59,372 nucleotides of DNA from Romboutsia weinsteinii (GCF_002250835.2 NZ_NOJY02000020.1:1-59372), one strand, 5' to 3'; shown: positions 17,257-26,624, numbered from the stretch's first letter. The notes: generated from the letters alone by a model not told the origin. Numbers and translations: made by a program.

Positions 17257-17850
17257 TTGACAAAGAAAATAATAAAGGAAATAAAGCTATCAAAAAGAAA
17301 TGGAATTCTTTGTGAAAATTTGTACGGTGAACTCCGATATATTACACAAAATAAATTTGATGATATTATTGATTTATACAATAGAGTAGAATCGCAAATG
17401 GATAATAAGAATTGGCTTAAGTTCCGTGACGTGTTTTATTTAAACGACGTACTACATAACGGGGGATTTATCATTGGCTGTTATATTGATGATATCTTAG
17501 TAGCTTCAGCATTATGTGAAGAGCCTAGCGATAGTTATACAGAATGCTTACATGAAATTGGAATGACTTTAGAAGATATTAAAAATACTTATGCATCTGG
17601 TTATGTAATGGTTGATCCGATGTATAGGGGCAATTCCCTTCATCGTGTTTTGTTAGAGAGCAGGATAGATGTATCTATAGAGAAAGATAAAAAGTTTATA
17701 GTAACTGCTATTGCCGTAGAGAATGTATATAGTTTGAGAACGGTTTTAAATCTAGGGTTTGAAGTAAAAATGCAGCAACAAAATGAACTTGGTACTCTTA
17801 GAAATATTCTTGTCAAAGAATTGATATCTGATTCTGCTATTACGGCCTAA
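17257..17850 (+). CDS. GNAT family acetyltransferase
   Basis: 197 aa from a TTG start, which is supported by a perfect AAGGAGG 6 nt upstream. The central region shows the GNAT core: a beta strand with I-I-G-C-Y-I-D-D-I-L-V-A-S-A-L, the acetyl-CoA stretch V-M-V-D-P-M-Y-R-G-N-S-L-H-R-V-L-L (a variant of Q/R-x-x-G-x-G/A), and V-Y-S-L-R-T-V-L-N-L-G-F-E-V, the typical Y-x-x-x-G-F end. The substrate is unknown. It faces another acetyltransferase gene tail to tail across a shared terminator. Confidence 0.75.
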   Translation: MTKKIIKEIKLSKRNGILCENLYGELRYITQNKFDDIIDLYNRVESQMDNKNWLKFRDVFYLNDVLHNGGFIIGCYIDDILVASALCEEPSDSYTECLHEIGMTLEDIKNTYASGYVMVDPMYRGNSLHRVLLESRIDVSIEKDKKFIVTAIAVENVYSLRTVLNLGFEVKMQQQNELGTLRNILVKELISDSAITA

Positions 17851-17853
17851 TTA

Positions 17854-17890
17854 AAAAAGAGATATTAAATAAGTTAATATCTCTTTTTTT
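17854..17890. terminator. Bidirectional terminator between convergent acetyltransferases
   Basis: AAAAAAGAGATATTAA pairs with TTAATATCTCTTTTTT around ATAAG. A and T runs flank the stem so it can serve both genes. Confidence 0.85.
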
Positions 17891-17895
17891 TATTT

Positions 17896-18687
17896 TTATT
17901 TCTCAATCAACATCGTCCACTTACCTATTTCTGTAAACCCGATACTATGATAAATTTTTCCAGCTTTAGGATTATCATAAAATAAACATAAATTTTTTCC
18001 TTCATTCAAGACATCATAACATAATTTAGATAAGCATTTACTTACTAATCCCATATTTCTATACTCTAATTTAGTTGCTACTCCAACTACCATAGTTGAC
18101 TTACTATTTTCTGCTGTTGTCTGGGCTACACTTATTATCTCCTTTTTTTCATTCTCTATATAATATACTCGACCACTTCTATCTTTTATTTTTCTCATTA
18201 CACTTTCCTCAGTAACTCGTGGCGTGTCTTTAAATTCCTCTATAGTATCTATTAACTTACAAATTCTTATTGCATCATCTTTTTTCGCTATTTTTACGCT
18301 TTTGTCAAAGCCCTTTAGTTTAGTTTTATTTATAAGTTCACAGAAATATGTATTTTTTTCTTTCTTATTCTTTAGTAATGGTTTGAATTGCTCAACAATA
18401 TGCTCTTCTCCTGATATTAATTTACTACCTTTATATGAGGATATAATCTCTTTAAATCCACTTACATCTTCATTTAAATCGTCATAGTAAGGAATAAAAT
18501 TTTCCGAGTATCTCAGTAGTACTGCCTTTATCTCATTATTTTTATCAAATTTTCCCCAAACATCTTGACGCATGTCATTAAATCCGAAGTTTTCTATATC
18601 TCCTATTATAAATAAGTTTATAGAAGAGTTCCTACTTAAATAATTTAATACTTTTAATCTATCATTTTCATTTAATTTTCTTATCAT
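17896..18687 (-). CDS. GNAT family acetyltransferase (two-domain type)
   Basis: 263 aa, start preceded by GGGGGGAATTG at 5-7 nt. The C-terminal half (residues 130-263) is a canonical GNAT domain: V-Y-Y-I-E-N-E-K-K-E-I-I-S-V-A, V-V-G-V-A-T-K-L-E-Y-R-N-M-G-L-V-S-K-C-L (acetyl-CoA loop), and I-Y-H-S-I-G-F-T-E-I-G-K-W. The N-terminal half looks like a degenerate first GNAT fold (N-L-F-I-I-G-D-I-E-N-F-G-F), as in DUF4081-type acetyltransferases. The substrate is unknown. Monocistronic. Confidence 0.75.
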   Translation of the reverse strand: MIRKLNENDRLKVLNYLSRNSSINLFIIGDIENFGFNDMRQDVWGKFDKNNEIKAVLLRYSENFIPYYDDLNEDVSGFKEIISSYKGSKLISGEEHIVEQFKPLLKNKKEKNTYFCELINKTKLKGFDKSVKIAKKDDAIRICKLIDTIEEFKDTPRVTEESVMRKIKDRSGRVYYIENEKKEIISVAQTTAENSKSTMVVGVATKLEYRNMGLVSKCLSKLCYDVLNEGKNLCLFYDNPKAGKIYHSIGFTEIGKWTMLIEK

Positions 18688-18790
18688 ATCAATTCCCCCC
18701 TTCAGTATTTACAATAAATTCTATGTTCCAGTTAATTCATCCTTTAAATAAATAGACTGTAGCAAATCATTTACTACAGTCTATTTCATC

Positions 18791-20707
18791 TTATCTATCT
18801 ATTATCATATTTTGTGCATATTTTAATGTTATAAAATAATAAATAAAGTATCCCGCGTAATAGGCAGCTAAAGTAATTGCTAGTGGAACTACTATACTTC
18901 TTGGAATAAGTAATTGCACAATTGACATAGCAAATAAATTATGCAGTGTCCCTATTATTAATGGGAGTAAAAATACTATTTTTAACTGTTTAGATATTAT
19001 TTTTTCTATATCTTTATTACTTGCCCCAAGCTTTTTAAGCATTATATATCTATCCTTATCATCGTATATACTTGAAAGCTGTTTAAATAGTATAATACTT
19101 CCAGTGCAAAGTAAAAATACAAGAGCTAAAAATACACCAATGAATAAATATAACCCACCTGATTGTATATAGGTATTATACATTATCTTCTTAGATGTAA
19201 AGTTAAATGGATAATTAAATTCCATACTATCATTTATTAATTTTTCCATTTCCTGTGCCATCTCTAAATTATCACCTGAAATATCTATTATTCTCAATAT
19301 CCTTGTATTACTACTATTTTTTATTTCATTAAAAACAGTATCTTTTACTACTAATAATTCCATGCTAGATTGTGTATTTAGCAAGCTATGATTAACTTCA
19401 TTTTTAACCATAAAGTTATTTTTATATCCACTCATTACTATTGCAGATCCTTTTAGATTTTCATATGCTATTGCACCAAATTCATCTGATATATAATACG
19501 TATTGTCTTTAGAATTTAAGTTTTCATATGGTTTATTTTCATACTCTTTTAACTCCCTATAATCACTTTCTTTTATAAGTTCAATATTCGTGTTATACGG
19601 TTTTATTTTCCCATCTATCTTGCTTTTTAATTTATAAGATATCTCACTTTCAACTAGCTCTATACTCTTATCTAGTTGAATATTATTATACGCCTTAAAT
19701 TTTTTTAAGATTTCATCTATTTTACTACTAATGATTTTATTGTCTTCTCTTATAGTATAAGAATATTTATAGTTTTCATTAACATTTCTATTTATATCAT
19801 AGTAAAGAGATGCAGTAAATCCAAGTATTGTAGCACTTGTAGCGATAAGGATTGCAATAGTTGCAAGTATTTTAGAGTTACTTTGGATTTTATAACTAAG
19901 CTCTGAAAATGCGATTAAATTTCTACCTTTGTAGTAAATTTTCTTATTTTTCTTTACCATACTTAGTATTAATTCTATTGCAGATGAAAAGAATAAAAAC
20001 GTACCTGGAATTATTGGCACTAATATTAAAGGTGATAGTGTTAGGTACCCAAGAATAAATTTACTTTTTGCTATTGTATAAGCAATTATTATAAGTAATA
20101 TTCCTAATAATCCTTTTATTTTATAAAATTTATTTTGACCAGTTTTTTCTCCTTCTTTTTTAAACAATTCTATTAACTTCGTCTTTTTTATAATAATTGT
20201 ATTTCTAACTGCAACTATAATAAATATTATCATAAATATTATTATAGTCTTATTTAATGCCTTGACACTTAAATTCATATTAACGATTATAGCTTCTCCC
20301 ATCATTTTTACAAGCATCATAGTCATTATCTTAGAGAATAAAAATCCTAAAATCACACCTAACAGTATTGCTCCAGCTCCCATAATAAGAGTTTCGTAAA
20401 AAAATATTAATCCTATTTTATTCTTTCTCATACCCAACATGGAGTACGTTCCTATTTCCTGTTTTCTTCTATTTAAGAAAAACGAGTTTGAGTAATATAT
20501 AAAAGCAAATGAAAATAATGCAATAACAATTGATGCACTATTAATTCCTGCTGTTGTCTTAGATCCTAATGTACTTAGTGCATCATTATATTGTATTGAT
20601 TTAAAGCTAAAAAATATAAATACGCTAAATACTATAGATATAAAATACATTACATAATTAGAGAAGCTTTTTTTTACATTTTTTAGTGAGATATTAAATA
20701 AGTTCAT
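18791..20707 (-). CDS. BceB/FtsX-type ABC transporter permease
   Basis: 638 aa from the ATG at 20707 (SD GGAGGAG 9 nt upstream); the TTG opening at 20725 is part of that SD. About ten membrane helices: one near 17-35, three between 55 and 165, then helices near 205-260 and 280-300, a large extracellular domain of about 200 residues (330-520), and three C-terminal helices (L-F-I-G-V-F-L-A-L-V-F-L-L...). This is the BceB topology, which senses and removes cell-wall-active peptides (bacitracin, lantibiotics). Its start overlaps the ATPase gene by 14 nt. It is divergent from a BceRS-like two-component system, the usual regulatory partner. Confidence 0.85.
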   Translation of the reverse strand: MNLFNISLKNVKKSFSNYVMYFISIVFSVFIFFSFKSIQYNDALSTLGSKTTAGINSASIVIALFSFAFIYYSNSFFLNRRKQEIGTYSMLGMRKNKIGLIFFYETLIMGAGAILLGVILGFLFSKIMTMMLVKMMGEAIIVNMNLSVKALNKTIIIFMIIFIIVAVRNTIIIKKTKLIELFKKEGEKTGQNKFYKIKGLLGILLIIIAYTIAKSKFILGYLTLSPLILVPIIPGTFLFFSSAIELILSMVKKNKKIYYKGRNLIAFSELSYKIQSNSKILATIAILIATSATILGFTASLYYDINRNVNENYKYSYTIREDNKIISSKIDEILKKFKAYNNIQLDKSIELVESEISYKLKSKIDGKIKPYNTNIELIKESDYRELKEYENKPYENLNSKDNTYYISDEFGAIAYENLKGSAIVMSGYKNNFMVKNEVNHSLLNTQSSMELLVVKDTVFNEIKNSSNTRILRIIDISGDNLEMAQEMEKLINDSMEFNYPFNFTSKKIMYNTYIQSGGLYLFIGVFLALVFLLCTGSIILFKQLSSIYDDKDRYIMLKKLGASNKDIEKIISKQLKIVFLLPLIIGTLHNLFAMSIVQLLIPRSIVVPLAITLAAYYAGYFIYYFITLKYAQNMIIDR

Positions 20708-21461
20708 TTTTGTCAACTCCTCCAAGTAATGCTACTGTATCAATAATTTTATGATAATACTCCTTAGTATTCTCTCCTTTTACTAATTCTGTAAAAATGA
20801 TTCCATCTTTAATAAAGAGAATTCTATCGCAGTAACTAGCACTCATTGGATCGTGCGTTACCATAAGTATTGTTGCCTTGTTTTCTTTATTAAGCTTAGA
20901 AAATGAATCTAGTAAACTTCTAGCAGATTTTGAATCTAGTGCTCCTGTAGGCTCATCAGCAAGTATTAACGATGGCTTACCAACTACTGCTCTACACACG
21001 GCTCCTCTTTGCTTTTCTCCTCCTGACACTTCATATGGATATTTATCTAATGTATCTAATATGTTTAAACTCTTGGCAACTTCTTCTACTCTCTCTTCAA
21101 TAAGTGATACTTTTTCATTTTTAAGAGAAAGAGGTAGCATAATATTTTCTTTTATTGTAAGAGTTTCTAGAAGGTTAGAATCTTGAAATACAAACCCTAA
21201 ATTATCTCTTCTAAAATCTGCAACTTTATTGCTACTCATTTCACTTATATCTTGATTATTTATATAAACTTTTCCAGAACTTTGAATATCTATAGTTGAT
21301 ATAATGTTTAATAGTGTTGATTTACCAGCACCAGAAGATCCCATTATTCCTACAAATTCACCCTCTTTTATATTAAAGCTTACGCCTTTTAATGCCTCAT
21401 ATTTTGCTCCTCTTTTTCCATATTGCTTCTTAATATTTTCAACTTTCAAAATTTCTCTCAT
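20694..21461 (-). CDS. BceA-type ABC transporter ATP-binding protein
   Basis: 255 aa. Walker A G-S-S-G-A-G-K-S-T-L-L-N at about 40, Q loop F-V-F-Q-D-S-N-L-L, signature V-S-G-G-E-K-Q-R, Walker B L-I-L-A-D-E-P-T-G-A-L-D-S and switch His in M-V-T-H-D-P. It powers the overlapping BceB-like permease in antimicrobial-peptide resistance. The signature region reads V-C-R-A-V-V where most members have I-A-R-A-L. The gene is divergent from the response regulator at 21678 across a 216-bp promoter region, suggesting direct control. Confidence 0.9.
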   Translation of the reverse strand: MREILKVENIKKQYGKRGAKYEALKGVSFNIKEGEFVGIMGSSGAGKSTLLNIISTIDIQSSGKVYINNQDISEMSSNKVADFRRDNLGFVFQDSNLLETLTIKENIMLPLSLKNEKVSLIEERVEEVAKSLNILDTLDKYPYEVSGGEKQRGAVCRAVVGKPSLILADEPTGALDSKSARSLLDSFSKLNKENKATILMVTHDPMSASYCDRILFIKDGIIFTELVKGENTKEYYHKIIDTVALLGGVDKNELI

Positions 21462-21677
21462 AGCTATCTCCTTTTATATTTTATATGTCTATTATATATT
21501 TTGCTTTATTTGTAAACCATTTATTTATATTAAGATAATGTTACATTTTTGTAAGTGTACAACATAAGTGTTTATTTATATGTAAAATATGATTAAATAT
21601 AATAATGATAAGGTAACATAAAAATATATTATATATTAAGGCTAATATATAATCGACAAAATATAGGGAGGTATTAA

Positions 21678-22352
21678 ATGTTTAAAATAATGATTATAGA
21701 AGATGATGCATCACTTAAAAATCAAATAGGCGATGCATTATCTAAATGGGGACACAGTGTTCATAAAATAGAAGATTTAGAAAATATTCTAAGTGAATTT
21801 AAGAGTTTTGATCCTCAGCTTGTGCTTCTTGATATTAACTTACCATTTTATGATGGTTTTCATTGGTGTAATGAAATAAGAAAAATATCTACAGTACCTA
21901 TTGTATTTATTTCTTCTCGAGATTCAAATATGGATGTAATAATGGGAGTAAACCTTGGTGCTGATGATTATATACAAAAACCATTTTCTATAGATGTACT
22001 AATTGCTAAGGTTAATGCTCTACTAAGAAGAACCTATAATTTTGCTGATGACTCATCTGATAAAATTATACATAGCGGAGTTACATTAGACTTGTCTACT
22101 GCTGTGGTTTCCTTTAATGAGCAGTCTATAGAATTAACTAAAAATGAACTTAAAATATTACATGAACTTATGAAATATAAATCTCAAATAGTAAGTAGAG
22201 ATAAGCTTATGAAAAAGTTATGGGATAGCGACTGGTTTGTTGATGATAACACATTAACTGTAAATGTAAATAGAATAAGATCTAAACTTAGAGATATTGG
22301 ATTGGAAGAATTTATAGAAACTAAGAGAGGATTAGGCTATATAATATTATAG
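21678..22352 (+). CDS. OmpR/BceR-type response regulator
   Basis: 224 aa, SD GGGAGG 7 nt upstream. Receiver domain residues 1-115 with the acidic pair E8-D9-D10, phospho-acceptor D52 (L-L-D-I-N-L-P) and Lys in D-D-Y-I-Q-K-P-F. C-terminal winged helix 125-224 (E-L-T-K-N-E-L-K-I-L; V-D-D-N-T-L-T-V-N-V-N-R-I-R-S-K-L; R-G-L-G-Y). This is the BceR/GraR/VraR-like subgroup. It is followed after 13 nt by its kinase gene, and it likely activates both the divergent BceAB-like and the downstream MacAB-like transporters. Confidence 0.9.
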   Translation: MFKIMIIEDDASLKNQIGDALSKWGHSVHKIEDLENILSEFKSFDPQLVLLDINLPFYDGFHWCNEIRKISTVPIVFISSRDSNMDVIMGVNLGADDYIQKPFSIDVLIAKVNALLRRTYNFADDSSDKIIHSGVTLDLSTAVVSFNEQSIELTKNELKILHELMKYKSQIVSRDKLMKKLWDSDWFVDDNTLTVNVNRIRSKLRDIGLEEFIETKRGLGYIIL

Positions 22353-22365
22353 CTATTGATATTTT

Positions 22366-23370
22366 ATGAGATTTTTAGATTTTTTAAAAGATAAAATAGG
22401 ACTTTTGGTATTTAACTTTATTTTTTTATTTTTTACTGTATTAGTAGTGTTACTATCTCCTATAGGAGAATCATTAATTGGCAGTGTCATATACATTATA
22501 GTAATAAATCTTGTCTTGATATCACTCTTTCTTGTTATAAGTTATTTTAGAAAGTCAAAGTTGCTGAGTGCCTTAAAGGAAGATATAAACACCAACAGCT
22601 TTAGAGAAATAACTTTTTTAAAGCCAAATAATGAAGAAAGCATTTATATAGATATAATAAAGCAATATGAAAAAAAGTGTGAGCAAATCTTAAATAAAAA
22701 TGCTGATAGATATGAAGAAAACCAAGCAATAATGAATATGTGGGTTCATGATATTAAGATGCCTATATCAATAATAAAACTTATTATTGAACAAAATGAA
22801 GTACCTTCTTTCGAAAATACCCTAGATGATATCGATAATGAAGTTATGAGAATAGAAAATGCAGTAGAAAGAGTATTATATCTCTCTCGACTTGAGAATT
22901 TTCATAGAGATTTTCTAGTTCAGTCAGTAAATCTTGAAAAAATTATAAGAGAAGTCATAAGAAAATATTCTAAGTACTTTATTAGTAACAAAATAACCCT
23001 AAATTTACAGGCTTTAGACTATACTGTTTTGTCAGATAAAAAATGGTTACTATTTATATTTGATCAGCTAATAGGAAATGCTTTAAAATACACTAATAAA
23101 AATGATTCTATATCAATATTTGGTACAATTAATAATGGTTTTATTGAAATACATATAAAAGACAGTGGATGTGGAATTAAAAAAGAAGACTTAAATAGAG
23201 TTTTTGAAAAAGGATTTACAGGAAGTAATGGTAGAAACAATGCCAAATCAACAGGTCTAGGACTTTTCCTAGTTAAAGAATTATGTGATAAACTTGAACA
23301 TAAAATTAAAGTAAACTCAATTTATGGCGAATTTAGTGAATTTATTATTTATTTCAATAATTCTCTATAA
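22366..23370 (+). CDS. BceS-type intramembrane-sensing histidine kinase
   Basis: 334 aa. Two closely spaced helices (about 12-32 and 37-58) with almost no extracellular loop, the hallmark of BceS/GraS kinases that sense through their ABC transporter. H box M-W-V-H-D-I-K-M-P-I at about 125; N box Q-L-I-G-N-A-L-K-Y; G1 D-S-G-C-G-I; G2 S-T-G-L-G-L-F-L-V. All catalytic motifs are intact. The start is 13 nt after the regulator's stop. A terminator at 23417-23456 separates it from the next operon. Confidence 0.9.
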   Translation: MRFLDFLKDKIGLLVFNFIFLFFTVLVVLLSPIGESLIGSVIYIIVINLVLISLFLVISYFRKSKLLSALKEDINTNSFREITFLKPNNEESIYIDIIKQYEKKCEQILNKNADRYEENQAIMNMWVHDIKMPISIIKLIIEQNEVPSFENTLDDIDNEVMRIENAVERVLYLSRLENFHRDFLVQSVNLEKIIREVIRKYSKYFISNKITLNLQALDYTVLSDKKWLLFIFDQLIGNALKYTNKNDSISIFGTINNGFIEIHIKDSGCGIKKEDLNRVFEKGFTGSNGRNNAKSTGLGLFLVKELCDKLEHKIKVNSIYGEFSEFIIYFNNSL

Positions 23371-23416
23371 TTTTATTACAATATTGACATAATATACTAA
23401 AAAGTTTGACTTAGCC

Positions 23417-23456
23417 AAAAGCTTCCTCCTATAATCAGTATGAGGAAGCTTTTTTT
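23417..23456 (+). terminator. Terminator/attenuator before the MacA-like gene
   Basis: AAAAGCTTCCTC pairs with GAGGAAGCTTTT, followed by further T. It ends the kinase transcript, but the SD of the next gene (AAGGAGGG) begins immediately after the T run, and the 5' arm CTTCCTCC could also pair with that SD. It could thus act as an attenuator. Confidence 0.75.
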
Positions 23457-23468
23457 AAGGAGGGAATT

Positions 23469-24590
23469 ATGTCATTTTTAGAAAGATTTAAGAGTAAAAA
23501 AGTAAAAATAGGTGTAGGAGTAGTTGTATTAGCTAGCATAGGTGTAGGAACATTTTATGTCTATCCTAAATATATAAAACCTAATACTGAAGTTGGTGGG
23601 GAATTTGAAAATGTAATAGAAACTTATTCTATTCCTGAAAATGAAAAGATATTTATAAACGGTTCTATTGTACCTAAAGAGTCAAAAGATTTTGCATTAT
23701 TAGGTGAAGAAGAAGTAAATAAAGTTAATGTAACTAATGGACAATACGTTAATAAGGGAGATCTTCTTTATTCTTGTAAGAACCCATCTTCTTTAAGCGA
23801 GATTGAAAATTTAAATATACAAATATCAGAACTTAAAAAACAAAAAAATCAAACGCCGCAAGACGCTGAAGTCCCAGCTGATCAAAGTATAGATGTAGAA
23901 ATCAGCAAACTAAATGCTCAAGTTGCAGCTTTAAACAAAAAAGCATATACTAGCACTTATGCTCCATTCTCAGGTAAAGTATACATAAACGAAAAAAGCG
24001 AGACTCCTGAACAGGGTGCTGCATCTTTTATGACGCTTCAAAGTACTGAGTTTTATATGAAAGGTAAAGCAAGTGAGCAAGATTTAGCTAAGATAAAAAT
24101 AGATCAATCGGTTGATATATTAGTATTTTCAACTAATGAAAAATTAACAGGTCACATAAGCTTTATATCTGATAGACCATCAGATCAAACAGATAATACG
24201 ATGGGAGGATCTCAAGGTTCTCTATCTTACTATGATATAAATGTCAGTTTCGACTCTCAAGAAAATCTAGTAAATGGGTTCCATATTCAAGCAACTGTTG
24301 AAGTTGAAAATGCAAGTCCTAAAATACCAGCTTCATCTATATTAAAGGATGGTGAAACTTCTTATGTATTCAAGAGTCTAGATGGAATACTTAAGAAACA
24401 AGTTTTAGAATTGAAAGAAGAAAACGAAGAATATGCAGTTATACAATCTGGCCTAGAACAAAACGATGTAATAATCAAATATCCTACTGAAGATATGAAG
24501 GAAGGCGACGAAGTATTCACTGATGGCGGTGGCTCTTTTGATGAATCTGTCGGTAGTTTAGATCTATCTAAAGATAAGGTAGGTTATTAA
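23469..24590 (+). CDS. MacA/HlyD-type periplasmic adaptor-like protein of an ABC exporter
   Basis: 373 aa, SD AAGGAGGG 5 nt upstream. One N-terminal helix (K-I-G-V-G-V-V-V-L-A-S-I-G-V-G-T-F-Y) anchors it, with the body outside. Biotinyl-lipoyl-like half motifs occur at about 85-105 (V-T-N-G-Q-Y-V-N-K-G-D-L-L-Y) and 165-180 (A-P-F-S-G-K-V-Y-I-N-E), around a short Lys/Gln helical hairpin, then a beta-barrel and membrane-proximal domain. In Gram-positives such adaptors work with MacB-like transporters that export or resist peptides. The coding sequences of ATPase and permease follow with a 2-nt gap and a 7-nt overlap. Confidence 0.85.
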   Translation: MSFLERFKSKKVKIGVGVVVLASIGVGTFYVYPKYIKPNTEVGGEFENVIETYSIPENEKIFINGSIVPKESKDFALLGEEEVNKVNVTNGQYVNKGDLLYSCKNPSSLSEIENLNIQISELKKQKNQTPQDAEVPADQSIDVEISKLNAQVAALNKKAYTSTYAPFSGKVYINEKSETPEQGAASFMTLQSTEFYMKGKASEQDLAKIKIDQSVDILVFSTNEKLTGHISFISDRPSDQTDNTMGGSQGSLSYYDINVSFDSQENLVNGFHIQATVEVENASPKIPASSILKDGETSYVFKSLDGILKKQVLELKEENEEYAVIQSGLEQNDVIIKYPTEDMKEGDEVFTDGGGSFDESVGSLDLSKDKVGY

Positions 24591-24592
24591 TA

Positions 24593-25282
24593 TTGAAATC
24601 ACTAATAAGATTAGAAAATATTCAAAAGTATTATAAGGTCGGAAAAGATAAACTGCATGTTCTAAAATCTATGAATCTAGATATAAAATCAGGTGAATTC
24701 GTTATGATTATGGGTAAGTCTGGTAGCGGTAAGACTACTCTTCTTAATATTTTAGGGTTTTTAGATAAATTTGATGAAGGCGCTTATATATTTGAAGAAA
24801 AAAATGTTACTAGTTTAAATGAAAGTCAAAGATCTGTATTTAGAAATAAAAATATTGGATTTGTTTTTCAACAATTTAATCTAGTAGAAACTCTAAACAT
24901 ATATCAAAATGTAGAACTTCCCATGATATATGATGGGAAACTTAAAAAACATGAAAGAGATTTTATTATAAAACAAAAGTTAGATGCAGTTGGTTTATTA
25001 GAAAAACAAAAACAACTACCTCTTCAATTATCAGGTGGTCAGCAACAACGTATAGCTATTGCACGTGCTCTTGTAAATGATCCTCAAATAATTTTTGCTG
25101 ATGAACCTACTGGAGCTCTAGATAGTGAAACTAGTAAAGAAATAATGACTCTGCTAAAAAGATTGAATGATGAGGGAAAAACTATAATAATGGTTACACA
25201 CGACCCTGATTTAACTAAATATGCTAGTAAGGTGATAAGGCTAAAAGATGGTGTGTTTGATTTGGAGGCTAGTAAATGTTAA
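24593..25282 (+). CDS. MacB/LolD-type ABC transporter ATP-binding protein
   Basis: 229 aa from a TTG start 2 nt after the adaptor stop, with AAGGTAGG about 9 nt upstream. Walker A G-K-S-G-S-G-K-T-T-L-L-N at about 40, Q loop F-V-F-Q-Q-F-N-L-V, signature L-S-G-G-Q-Q-Q-R-I-A-I-A-R-A, Walker B I-I-F-A-D-E-P-T-G-A-L-D-S, switch His in M-V-T-H-D-P-D. It energises the permease encoded next, with which it overlaps by 7 nt. Confidence 0.92.
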   Translation: MKSLIRLENIQKYYKVGKDKLHVLKSMNLDIKSGEFVMIMGKSGSGKTTLLNILGFLDKFDEGAYIFEEKNVTSLNESQRSVFRNKNIGFVFQQFNLVETLNIYQNVELPMIYDGKLKKHERDFIIKQKLDAVGLLEKQKQLPLQLSGGQQQRIAIARALVNDPQIIFADEPTGALDSETSKEIMTLLKRLNDEGKTIIMVTHDPDLTKYASKVIRLKDGVFDLEASKC

Positions 25283-26508
25283 CTTTAATAAAAAACTCTC
25301 TTGCAAATCTAAAAGGTCATAAGCTTCGTGTGGCTGTTGCTCTTTTATGGATTATTATAGGTATTACTTCTGTAATTGTTGTTAGTTCCATTGGTAATGG
25401 TCTTGAAGCTGAAGTAAAAAAATCTATAGACAAGGTAAGCGCCAATAAAACTAGAATAGACTTTGAAACTAATGACTACGGTGCATTTGATGTAAGTGTA
25501 TTTCTAAAGCCCTTTGCTCAACAAGACATAGAGACTCTTTCTTTCTTAGAGGGTGTAGAAAGAATTGGCCCAAGTAAAGATGGCTTTGATATGGGATCAA
25601 CTTTTTCAACTGATATAACTTTTGATAAGAAAAACTCATATATAGAAGTCTCACCATTAAAAAAAGACTCTACCGTTAAAGCTATGATTGGAAGAGACTT
25701 TACTTTAGATGATGATAATAGAAATGTAGTTATGCTAACGATGCAAAACGCTACTGATTTATTTGAAAACCCTGAAGATGCTATCGGCAACGGTGTAACT
25801 ATAAGTGGAGGTATATACCAAGTAATTGGTATTGTAGATGATTCTTCTGTCTTGATAGAAGAAGAACAGAACATGTTTGGTGGAGGCTTCTCGGGATGGG
25901 TGACTGCTTATATGCCTCAAAAATCGTTTGATAACTTAATGAATCAATTTAGTTATCCTACTGAAATATATAGTCTAGATTTGGTTGTATCTAAAGGATA
26001 TGATGTAAGTGAAATTGCTTACAAAGTAATAGATAAGCTTCACGAACTTCATCCAGATATCGAAGGATCTTATACTACTCCAGATCCTAGCCAACAAGAC
26101 AGCGAACTTCAATATATGACAGACAACATAAATAAGTTTGTAACTATAATTACATTTGTAGCTATGTTTGTAGGTGGAATTGGTGTAATGAATATAATGT
26201 ATGTTTCTGTTATGGAACGCCAGCGTGAGATTGGTATAAGACGTGCTATTGGTGCTAAGCCAATTGCTATACTATTCCAATTCTTAGTTGAAGCAACCTT
26301 TATAACTGTATGTGGAGGTATTTTAGGAATGTTTGTAGGAGCATTTGCTACCGATTACGTTTCTAATTATATTGGATTCAAAGCTATTCCAAGCCTAAAT
26401 AGCTTTATGTATGCTATCTTAGCTACAATATCTACTGGTATTATCTTTGGTATTATACCAGCTTATAAAGCTTCAAAGCTTGATCCTATAAAGGCAATAT
26501 ATAAATAA
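25276..26508 (+). CDS. MacB/FtsX-type ABC transporter permease
   Basis: 410 aa, four-helix MacB topology: helix 1 at about 17-40 (A-V-A-L-L-W-I-I-I-G-I-T-S-V-I-V-V), an extracellular MacB periplasmic-core-like domain to about 280, then three helices (I-I-T-F-V-A-M-F-V-G-G-I-G-V-M-N-I-M; A-T-F-I-T-V-C-G-G-I-L-G-M-F-V-G; A-T-I-S-T-G-I-I-F-G-I-I-P-A-Y-K-A). The coupling segment E-R-Q-R-E-I-G-I-R-R-A-I-G-A precedes helix 3. With adaptor and ATPase it forms a complete exporter, third gene of the operon. Confidence 0.9.
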   Translation: MLTLIKNSLANLKGHKLRVAVALLWIIIGITSVIVVSSIGNGLEAEVKKSIDKVSANKTRIDFETNDYGAFDVSVFLKPFAQQDIETLSFLEGVERIGPSKDGFDMGSTFSTDITFDKKNSYIEVSPLKKDSTVKAMIGRDFTLDDDNRNVVMLTMQNATDLFENPEDAIGNGVTISGGIYQVIGIVDDSSVLIEEEQNMFGGGFSGWVTAYMPQKSFDNLMNQFSYPTEIYSLDLVVSKGYDVSEIAYKVIDKLHELHPDIEGSYTTPDPSQQDSELQYMTDNINKFVTIITFVAMFVGGIGVMNIMYVSVMERQREIGIRRAIGAKPIAILFQFLVEATFITVCGGILGMFVGAFATDYVSNYIGFKAIPSLNSFMYAILATISTGIIFGIIPAYKASKLDPIKAIYK

Positions 26509-26520
26509 TATTTGAAATAT

Positions 26521-26624
26521 AAGCTATCTTTTTTATATTAATTTTAGAATATTAATTTTTCAAAATGATATTTATTCATTTAAGGTTAATATTCTACTTA
26601 GTATAATTAAGATAGCTTTTTGCT
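26521..26624 (+). terminator. Long two-tier inverted repeat, probable terminator
   Basis: Outer stem AAGCTATCTT (26521-26530) pairs with AAGATAGCTT (26609-26618), and a perfect inner stem TAGAATATTAA (26545-26555) pairs with TTAATATTCTA (26586-26596), followed by TTTTT. About 100 nt is longer than a normal terminator; a relic of a small inverted-repeat element is an alternative. Confidence 0.6.
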
